Assembly (NCBI GenBank): GCA_014706295.1
Contig: JACSVZ010000002.1
Span: 135,704,682-135,768,681, forward strand
Origin: Lycocorax pyrrhopterus obiensis
Lineage: Eukaryota > Chordata > Aves > Passeriformes > Paradisaeidae
Length of the DNA: 64,000 nt
Direction: 5' to 3'
The translations under genes were made by a program, and so were the position numbers. The notes below the pieces were generated by a model. That model was not told where the DNA came from and searched no databases. It worked only from the letters and a program-made list of their open reading frames with translations. Positions 11,410 through 20,070 of the stretch are shown here, piece by piece. Positions within the stretch are counted from its first letter, which is position 1; each line of letters begins with the position of its first letter.

Positions 11410-13193
11410 CTTAAATTTGCTTGAGGTGCTAGGATTCCCTGGAGTGCATTTGCCATCGCTTTGGAATGTGTTCATTAGTGTGCAGCTGCGATATTTTATT
11501 GTAAGAATTCATTTTCACTTTTTATTCTTTCATGAGACATAAGGAGCATTTATTTTTATATAACTTGCTTGTGTATGTAGGCCAAGACTTTCTTCCTCTT
11601 TATTCAGATATGTTTTTCTTTTTTGGCAATTTGATTTGACCTGTGGCTAAAGCATGTTTTCCCGTTTAGTTGTCAACTGTGCTTTAGTTATTCCTTCTTC
11701 TGCATTAGCCTGACCTTAGAGAGTATTCTACTTTCTTTTACCCTCACACATGAAAACTATAATATCATTATTTATTCTTTAAAGCATTGCAGACTGCCAC
11801 AGTGGAGATTTAGCCATTAACATAGGAAAAAGAAAATAAAATTAATAATGTGTCCCCAATTCCCCAAAAATGTGAGCTTATATAATTCATTTTACAGAAC
11901 TAAGGTGGTATGATTCTAGCACACAATGTTCTATGACATGTTTCAAGTAAAACTAACACTTTTGCAGGTTATTTAAGCTTTTTGACTTTACATTTTAAGT
12001 AGAACTATCATATGTATCTGTCCATTAGTAACAATTCTATTCCCACTGCCGAGTCACGTGATGAAAACCATACAATATGAAACATGTAATGAAAAACATA
12101 TTATTTCAAATTTCAGGAAAAGGTCATTCTATTTATTTGAAGGAATGAAGACACATTATTTTCTTTCACTATGTTCTCACCTTGCCCTTTAAATGACATT
12201 AGAGACATAAAAGTAAGATTCTTCTTCAGAAGAATATAGTTAAAGTCCATAAATGGATCTTACCTTCCACTTGTAACAGGTTTTAAATTAGGAAGACTGC
12301 AATACCAGCAGATTTTCTGCTTTTTTTTTCAATAAATAGTAATAACCCAGTGGACCTAATTCTGTCCCCATGTATACAGCTGCAACTTTTTGTATGTAAA
12401 AGCATATAAATCAAAAGGACAAGCTGTATTCAACCTCAATTTCGAACACAACCAAATACAGAAATGAAAAATAACTTGTTCAAAACTCCCCATGTCCTGT
12501 GCTTGATATCTAAAATAGACAGAATAAAATAATTTAGTCTACTACTTCCCAAACTAAGAAAGTAATGTAAGTAATATTCTCACATGGAAAGAATGACCCA
12601 CTAGGATGTCCAAGTAGTATAGGATAGACCCAAAAGTGATAACTGAAATTAGACATTACTACTTACATATTATAATTTTGAATTTATTCCATAAGATGTT
12701 CCACTTATTATCAAGGATGAAGAGAGAAAAGTTAAAATTTTATGTATACAAATAATGAAGAGAATAAAAATGCACAAAGTAGGAAACTAATCTAACATTT
12801 CTTATTTGGAGTTCTTCTTATCATTCCAGAGATGGAGAAAGGTAAAATAATCCAAACCTTTAATGGAAGTTACTATTTTTTTCTCAGATTCCAGATGAAA
12901 GGTACTATGATGCCCACGGACTTCAGAGGTTTTAAGGAAAACTAAATAACAATTCAGAACAACACAAAACCCAAAAAACTCCAACTAATATATCAGAAAA
13001 GTATATAATAAGGCCATCCTGAAATCCTCCACTTGATATATTTATGTTTCCAAGTCTGTGCATCTCCACTGACTTACCTGAGTCAATGAGAGCTGGTATT
13101 TAAAGATCATGATTCTAAATCCAGTATACTAGAACTTTGAGATCTTTTGGAATATCTTTTTTTTTGTTTTTACATACACTGTGGTTTTTGTAA

Positions 13194-13511
13194 GTGCTGC
13201 GCATCCTGCCTGAGAAGGAAGGGTTGAGTAGCAGAGGCAGAGGTTGCCTCAGACTGCTCTTGGCTGCAGAGCTAAGGTCTGAGCAAAACCCAGCGAGCGG
13301 GGGTTGCCTTCTCTCTTGTAGCAATTACCATGGTTCTCAGGGTAAGGAAGGATCAGCAAGCAGCAATACTGAATACTTTTCTAGAGATTCAGGGGTGGCT
13401 ATATGTGCAAGATATCACCCAGGAAAAATCCAACGCTTTGCTGACCTGAGAGCAAGGCTGGGGCAATCCAGCCAGGATAACAAAGTGACACCCATCTTGC
13501 CGACTTCATAG
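13194..13511 (+). other. Unassigned 105-codon open frame in a GC-richer block
   Basis: The frame opens at ATG 13194 and closes at TAG 13509-13511. It is the longest frame outside a repeat I can name in the first 25 kb, and its block is clearly richer in G+C (with CpGs near 13290 and 13430) than the surrounding DNA. The first half is rich in Arg, Ser, Gly and Leu (SSRGRGCLRLLLAAELRSEQ). The second half holds RFADLRARLGQSSQDNKV, and the frame ends in ILPTS. I recognise no domain, signal peptide or membrane segment. It may be a chance frame in an unidentified old repeat; a distant likeness to the ORF1 esterase region of CR1 was considered but is not supported enough to claim. Coding status is very uncertain. 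Confidence 0.15.
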
Positions 13512-13903
13512 AGTCTGTTATCAAACACAAGTTTTTATCTGTTTGTTATATATGGCAGAAGTTCATTTTTAATCTTGAGACTCATTCCTTTTTTATTAGG
13601 AATTTCTTTTATCAAAGCAATATATCAACAAGACTTGTAATAAACATTTTCTTATTTGTGTTATACGCTTGAATTGAAAAACTCTGAAATATGACCAGTC
13701 TTTCAAGCAGCCACTGAAATTAAAAAGTCATCTTGCAACACAATGTAAAATATAGTTCAATTGTTGAGGGTGGGGGGAGGGTCTGTGGTTTTTTCAGTAA
13801 AAAAATAGTGCCTCATTGGCAATGTATAAAAATATGTCAAGAGTCAGAGATTAGGAATGAGGCACGTTGTTAGCTAAAATAATAGGAAAACCCTCCTGAG
13901 TTT

Positions 13904-14158
13904 CAGGAGGTTCCACCTGAATAGGAGGAAGAACTTCTTTATTGTGCCAGTGGCCACGCACTGGAAGAGATTGCCCAGAAAGGTTGTGGATCTCTTTCTC
14001 TCTCTCTCTCCATCTCTCCCTCTCGCACTCTCTCTCTCTGTCTCTCTAACTGGAGGTATTCAAGAACTGTCTGGACAAAATCTTGTGGAATGTACTCTAG
14101 GATAGGTTGGTCCTGATGACCCACTGTGGTCTCTTCCAATTTTAACCATTCTGTGATT
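13904..14158 (+). mobile_element. CR1 LINE, 3' end fragment containing a CT microsatellite
   Basis: The plus strand reads the CR1 tail in sense: GGTTCCACCTGAATAGGAGG, AAGAACTTCTTTATTGTG, GCACTGGAAGAGATTGCCCAG, then the pyrimidine repeat, then CTGGAGGTATTCAAGAACTG, CTGGACAAAATCTTGTGGAA and the terminus AACCATTCTGTGATT. The blocks either side of the microsatellite are adjacent in an ordinary CR1, so the microsatellite grew within the element. The element is 5'-truncated to about 255 bp. Confidence 0.88.
13985..14047. repeat. CT/TCTC microsatellite inside CR1
   Basis: About 60 bp of interrupted CT repeats sit where CR1 elements normally have a short pyrimidine word (CTCCTTCTCTGG-like) before GGAGG. 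Confidence 0.88.
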
Positions 14159-14777
14159 TGCTTCTACAGAAAAGCACATTTTGATCCAAATTCTTTGAAA
14201 CCATTTCCATAAGATTTTTCCATTCTTAGTACAATTTTTTTCAAGTTTATGTCAAAGTAAATTAATATTTCTAACTGTTTTTTGTAAAAAACCCTCTATT
14301 TTCATTTGTGCCCTCTCAGATCCAGAGTCTTTCAGGAAAAAGAAGAATGGATATGAGAATGTCTCACTCAAAGATATACCAGTTTAACATCCAGACTAGT
14401 CTGTATAATCATCTCTGTCTTTTCTTCATAACTTGTGTTGATGCCTAAAGATATTCTGCATGTTTTTCAGGGCAGCCATCCATTCTAATCCTTCATTTTA
14501 AGCTAATCAGTTATACATTTTTTTTAACACCATAGAATTTCTTTCTCAGATCTGTGTTTTCTCACTATAACAAGAAGCAGAAAAAAAATTACCTCCTCCA
14601 GGTTTGTCCTATCAGATTTTACATGGAATTCTTGAGATTCCATAAAGTATTACAAACAGACATAGCATTATTCACAATCCATTATTCATAGTTTATAATT
14701 CTTCTTTCTGTTGAGAGAACAGTCAACTGCAGATCTAATTCTGTGCCATTGATCAACAGCAGCCAATTACATTTAAC
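14159..14777. other. Unique AT-rich sequence, no gene seen
   Basis: This lies between a CR1 end and the AAAAG microsatellite. Nothing recognisable is seen. Confidence 0.55.
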
Positions 14778-15044
14778 AAAAAGAAAAGAAAAAAAGAAAA
14801 GAAAAGAAAAGAAAAGAAAAGAAAAGAAAAGAAAAGAAAAGAAAAGAAAAGAAAAGAAAAGAAAAGAAAAGAAAAGAAAAGAAAAGAAAAGAAAAGAGAA
14901 AAGAAAAGAAAAAAGAAAAGAAAAGAAAAAAGAAAAGAAAAGAAAAGAAAAGAAAAGAAAAGAAAAGAAAAGAAAAGAAAAGAAAAGAAAAGAAAAGAAA
15001 AGAAAAGAAAAGAAAAGAAAAGAAAAGAAAAGAAAAGAGAAAAG
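14778..15044. repeat. AAAAG pentanucleotide microsatellite, about 267 bp
   Basis: Roughly 53 units of GAAAA on the plus strand (TTTTC on the minus). Two near-perfect arrays (about 14796-14895 and 14938-15038) are separated by a block of variant units (GAGAAAA and GAAAAAA, about 14895-14937). The strand is pure purine throughout. Frames of 107-130 codons rich in Lys/Glu/Arg or Phe/Ser/Leu are artefacts of the repeat. Confidence 0.98.
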
Positions 15045-18000
15045 GAGTCAGTATCAGATTTTTTGACAGCTTCACACAACTTTCAAATTCGAATTCACAG
15101 TCAGCTTTTTTGTCCTGTATTGTAAAAATATAGGAGGATAAAGACATAGAAGTAAAAATACTCATTAAATTTTTGAGGAAATTGTTTGGGTTTTCTTTGG
15201 TTGTTTTTTTTGTTTTGTTGTTTTGTGGGGTTTTTTTTGCTAATGGAAATCTAACTTTGCATGAGTATCAATATTCCCTAACGAAATCTTTTTTTATGTT
15301 TGAGATGTCTTTTAATGGAATGAAGAGAGAATATTGAAAACAGGAAATGACTGTTTATGATTGAATGAGATATATTTTGGATGAACATGAAATACAATCT
15401 GTTTAGGGACAGGTGAAAAATTACTTCAGTGCAAATAGAGCTGATGCAAATTTTTCACTTTTGATTGATGAAAAGCTCAAGTAATCTTTATCCAATTGTA
15501 CACTGGAAGTCATTTAAGTCTGTCTGCTCTGCCAGTTTTTTATTTGGCCAGAAAAAATAGCTATAAGGAAACAAGCAAAAGTAACAACTCTTACAGGTAT
15601 TCCTGGGATGCCTGTGTTAAGGCTGATAATCCATGGCTGCTGAAATGTTTTCACCTGAACAGATTGCTGCTTTAATTTCTTCATTACTTTATTATAAAAC
15701 AAATTGTCTGTTTTCTGAGCCAAGCATAATCTGTTTGTTTACTTTTAAGTAGGACTAAGCCAGATTTTCTAAGCGTGTTAAACTTACTTATTGCCATTAT
15801 AATTAGTGACATAGATAACATCTCTTCTTTCTCTAATTTCCTCTGAGTTCTTCAGAGAACATTGAAAATAATAACTCTTCTTGTTTACTTTGGTCAGTGT
15901 TCTTTGTGTCAACTGCACAGTAGGAAGAAAAGATATCACTTTGCCATCTGGAATGTTCAGGAATAATGTGTTGAAATTTTTTTGAGGAAAAGATAATATT
16001 TATTCAGCTGTTCTGAGATTATTTCACGTTACTGAAGTAGACTTTGCTCTATATAAACTACACTATTGCCATAATATGGAATTCAAGGATTTTCAAATAG
16101 AATGTGATTCAATGACATTATCTGTGTGTGATACATGAACAGAAAGCAAACCTCTTTATGGTTGCATGAATACTCCTGCTATTGAGAGATGAGTGAATTA
16201 ATTAAAAAAAAAAAAAAAAAGTGTATTTTGTGGGGGGGAGGAAACCCCACAAACTCCCTATTCACTATTTTTCAACAAAGTAATTGTACATATGCACAAA
16301 GATAGTTCCTAAACTATTACTACTTAGAAAAACATCAGCATCTCAGAATCATGGCTTTCTGAATATATATAGTCAAACATTGATGAAGATCAAAAAAAGA
16401 AATATATTACTATAAATTACTAAAAAATTAACTGTGAGTAAAATAAACTACGTAAATCTAACCACATCTCTAATTTTACAATTTTTCTGGCCATGTGTTC
16501 TTGAAAGGAGTTAGTAGTATTACTCTGTAGGAATATTTAAAGAAAAAAGAAATAAGTGACTTGAAATATGAAATAACTGCAATGTAAAAATAAACTATGC
16601 AGTAAAGAATTAAAAAAAAAATGAAGTAAAGGTTAAGCTACACATCTAAAAAATCATGATTTGTATGGAGAGAGTGAATAGAGAAATGATTGCTCTTTAA
16701 CCAAAAAAATGTTGAGCACCCTGTGGCATAATCAAACAAAAAAAATTTATTCACACAGTACATAATTAAAGAAGGAGATTAAGGGCCAGAATCTCTTATT
16801 GAAGCCTGAAATTTTGATTAGGTCATTGATTAGACCAATTCATAGAAAACAGGTATATCAGAGGCTATTCATCATGCCGGGGTGCATGCAATCTCCTGTT
16901 GAAGAAGATTGTGAGACTATGGAGCGTGTGCCAGTGAATGCCAACTCTCACCCTATATTTGAATTGCTTTTTGTGTTCTTTTCCTAGTCAGCACGTAACA
17001 CATAAATTCTTATTGTTTTCCTTGAAGATAAGATAGTTCTAGACATTTGAATTAATGTAGAATGTGTCCTAAGTTGCAGGTAGTCTTGGCTCCTTGGAAA
17101 TTATTTTTAAAACATATTTCTGCTGAGCTCAGTTGAACTGTTTTTCAAAGATGGATTCTACACTGGGAACATTGGGATTCTCCGTCATTAAAACTTTAGC
17201 AGATGTAATTACAGAAAAACTTTTCAGAAATATTTTTCTCTGGGCTAAGCATGGGTAATAAGAGTGCACGTGACAGTATTAATTTTGACACCAAGGATCT
17301 CCTCAAAACAGAAAACATTCCAACTGCAGGTGGTCCCACTATAAATACTCACACATGGTTGGGGGAGTTACTTGCTCAGTCGCTACTTAGTTCCTCAGCT
17401 ACTCTTTAGGGTGAATAATATCCCACATAATATAAATTGAGCTCAATTATGCATGAAAGTAGATCCTTCTACTGGTTTGGATGGCACAAGTGTTCTATAC
17501 ATTCAGTAAATGTATTACTGTTCTAATTAAGAATTATAGTCATTGGTGTTTAACGCTGTGTATCATAGTAAATTAGTTATTTTTTTGAGCTATGGAAGTT
17601 TTTTTTAATTTATAGAAGCAAAAAAAAAGTTAAAACATCACATAAGACTAAAGATAAATATAAAAAGTAAAAGAAAAAGTAGCAGTAACAACTGATCACC
17701 TCATACACACTTGTAATGTGCCTTCTTATAGAATTTCACTTGTATTTCATCCGGTAACCTCAAGTACTATAGCACTGCCAGATTTCATAGGCACCAAAAT
17801 CTAAACTGATTGGTAATTTTTTTTTTCAGCAATGATGACTTATTTCATTATTAATAAACCACTGTCCTACCAGGGGAGAGAGTTTTGGGAGTCAATAGCC
17901 TAAGTTCCTTTTTGCTGTTTTTCATCATGGGCCCTACTATGCTTTTGTAAAAAACAGAATTTTGTTGAAAAATTTTGCCCTTGAAAGGTTACACGGTGGA

Positions 18001-18919
18001 AAAATACTACCTGCTTGTAATATCCAGCACAAATAGCTTGATTTCTTTGTAACAACCTGGGCCACTTACCCTCTGTTAATCTTACAAGCAAAGAGTTCAA
18101 GACACAAAATCTGTAGCACACACGTGGTCACTTTTAGATGAAATACCTTTGCTCTTTATTTCTGTTAATACCTACAAAGATGCAGCATCATGTTCCTTCA
18201 AATCCCTCATCAAAATTTTCCTGTAGTGACCTTTAAAAATTATCTTGACAAAGGTGAGGTGTTCTATATGCTCAGACTGCTTTCTGTCATGCTGACAAAT
18301 ATTATCTCACTGTCCCACTGCAGTTCATTCTATTGTCTTTGCTGTCCTCTCGTAAACTCATTGCTAGAGCTCTTGTACATTATTCTGTAAGCGTCTTTGA
18401 CAAAATAGTTTCTGTTCAACTGGCCTTGTTTCCATAGTTATAGAGCAAAAACTAAATTTATTCACCTTCAAAGTTTTAGGAAAATAATCTAAACAGGTGG
18501 GGGTGCAGAGTTTTTCTAAATAGAAACTGGCCAACTAAAGGTGATCAGTTGTGAAAATAATTAGCATTATTTATTATCAGGAGAACGTCTTTGTTACAAA
18601 AAAGGTCTCAAACACAGAACGGAAATAACTGGGTTTGAACACTATATCATTTACACAAAACAATTAAAAGCAATTATGATTAGCGTCTCAATCAACCTTG
18701 ATATTCAAGCTTGAGGTCTGATAAAAAAGTAATCTGCTGGGTTTATATTGTCAAAATGATTATGTAGTTACTTTAGATATTTTGTTTAATTTTGTTTCCA
18801 CTTTTCAAAGATTCTGCCAATAAAACTACAGACCAAGAATTTAATGCCAAACGATATCATATTATTTTGCTAACAGTATCAAAGAAATTAATTACTTTTC
18901 ACTTATTTTATGTATGTGG
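15045..18919. other. Unique AT-rich region, no gene seen
   Basis: No transposon is recognised. The region contains a G/T-rich patch (15187-15240), a run of 17 A (16204-16220) with no upstream AATAAA, and a TATA-containing block near 17260-17385 (listed separately). Short open frames (15514-15723, 17900-18121 on minus, 18190-18390 on plus) have no motif. Confidence 0.5.
17267..17382 (+). promoter_or_regulatory. Candidate core promoter (E-box, TATA, initiator-like)
   Basis: CACGTGAC (17267-17274) is a perfect palindromic E-box with the USF/MiT-type extension. About 66 bp downstream of it is TATAAATA (17340-17347), and an initiator-like CTCAGTC lies near 17375-17381, slightly further from the TATA box than is usual. 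This arrangement is unusual for the otherwise featureless region, but TATA-like words are common in AT-rich DNA and no transcript unit is visible downstream. Confidence 0.2.
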
Positions 18920-18925
18920 AATATT
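18920..18925. repeat. Target-site duplication, left copy (AATATT)
   Basis: AATATT directly abuts the TG end of the LTR at 18926. An identical copy abuts the CA end at 19526-19531. Confidence 0.85.
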
Positions 18926-19525
18926 TGACCTTGGTTGGTTGCCAGGTGCCCACCAAGCCACTCTTGCACACCTCCACCCTCTGAGAGACTGGACTGTTAA
19001 TGGTTAATGACTCAAAACAATTGTGGAGGTGCCAGAGTGCTTTGCTGAGGCCAGGTTTGCATCCCTGAGGGGTAAGAGGTAAGTTTTTGGGTGTGTGGTG
19101 GCGATTCCCACAAGACCAAAGGGGCCATCTTTGACACTGACAAGAAGAAAATCCTGCAAGGTGGGATGGCACCTTTTATCATGGTGATTGTCCTCCCCTA
19201 CACAAGTTCTCGGCTGTAAAATTCCTCCTCCTGGGGCAAAGTTTGATGGGACATAACTGATTCAACTACACTGATGTGAGAGGCATTTCTGATGTCTTAA
19301 AAGGTGTCAAAAACCATTAAAATCCCCTAAAGTGCCCTCAAGCTCATTCCTGAGGCCTTCCACCAGAGGGTCGCACATGATTCAAGTGTTGCAACAGATC
19401 TAGAATCTGTTGCAAAGGACGCTGCAAAACTCCCCTGCCCTTAGGAAAGATGCTTGGGCATTCCCTCCTATCCTGAATGTGAAACAATAGACCTCTTTTT
19501 TTGCTAATAAAGCTTATGATAAACA
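18926..19525 (-). mobile_element. Solo LTR of an endogenous retrovirus, 600 bp, with 6-bp target duplication
   Basis: The boundaries are exact: the plus strand begins TGACCTTGG, ends GATAAACA, and is flanked on both sides by AATATT. TG...CA ends plus a 6-bp duplication are typical of class II (beta-like, 'ERVK') integrations. The minus orientation is inferred from two things: the left end shares GCCAGGTGCCCACCAAGCC-type text with the terminal region of the 3522-4596 family, and a GATAAAAGG TATA-like box lies at 19172-19180 on the minus strand. I see no canonical poly-A signal downstream of that box. An AATAAA on the plus strand (19506-19511) leaves some doubt about orientation. No internal retroviral genes remain, so two LTRs recombined to one. 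The 60- and 89-codon open frames within it are not genes. Confidence 0.85.
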
Positions 19526-19531
19526 AATATT
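19526..19531. repeat. Target-site duplication, right copy (AATATT)
   Basis: Identical to 18920-18925, immediately after the CA end of the LTR. Confidence 0.85.
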
Positions 19532-19984
19532 GAGAGTATTTGCATGTTCTGCAGGTTTTATTCTAGGTACCTTTTTTTTCCCTCATACTGAATTTTGAGA
19601 CAATGTCATAAAAATTACACAAAATTTGTTTAATAGGTGATTGAATTTCATTTGTTAGGAAAGTTAGTGTCCTGGTTTAACACACAGCTGGCTTGAAAAA
19701 TTTTAACCTCCAGTTAGTGTATGCATAGCTGTCTTAGTGAGGGTCCGATGCTTGTCAAGTACCAGTATGCCACGGCCTTCCTAGAGAGAGTGTCCTGCAG
19801 AGAACAACTCTTCTAGGGGCGAGGGCAAACCCCCCTAGACAGTGGGTGATCTCAGCAAGTGTAGCTGATTTCTCAGCTACTTAGTGATTCCAGCTCTTGT
19901 GATTCAGCTCTTTGTGAGATCACCCGAGGCAAACTGGGGGACAGAGAGACAGGAGGCCTGTTATGGCAGTTCCACAGAGGCAGC

Positions 19985-19990
19985 TTTAAT
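19985..19990 (-). terminator. LTR polyadenylation signal ATTAAA
   Basis: TTTAAT on the plus strand gives ATTAAA on the minus strand, about 75 bp after the TATA box, consistent with the R region of a short LTR. Confidence 0.45.
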
Positions 19991-20060
19991 TGTCCAGGGG
20001 TCCCTGCAAAGGGGAGGCCAGGGACAGTCACTCTCTGGGTTCAGGGCGGACTCAGGGCCC

Positions 20061-20070
20061 TTTTTATAGG
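20061..20070 (-). promoter_or_regulatory. LTR TATA box
   Basis: The minus strand reads CCTATAAAAA, a strong TATA element placed correctly between the presumed U3 and the ATTAAA signal. A CCAAT word lies about 25-30 bp upstream on the opposite strand (near 20093-20097). Confidence 0.6.

Larger units (their letters stand above)
7091..13903. other. Long unique AT-rich region, no gene seen
   Basis: About 6.8 kb without a recognised transposon. It holds simple TTTA-type repeats (listed separately), a G/T-rich patch at 9415-9480, and one GC-richer block with a 105-codon open frame (13194-13511, listed separately). Other open frames here are 60-79 codons, AT-rich and motif-free. I see no exon with good splice flanks. 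Confidence 0.55.

Noticed and set aside
14743..15066. 107-codon Lys/Glu/Arg-rich frame and 108-130-codon Phe/Ser/Leu-rich antisense frames
   Set aside because: They are direct readings of the AAAAG microsatellite; the pentamer contains no stop in the relevant frames.
16204..16220. A17 run as the tail of a processed pseudogene
   Set aside because: No upstream poly-A signal, no coding similarity upstream and no visible target duplication.
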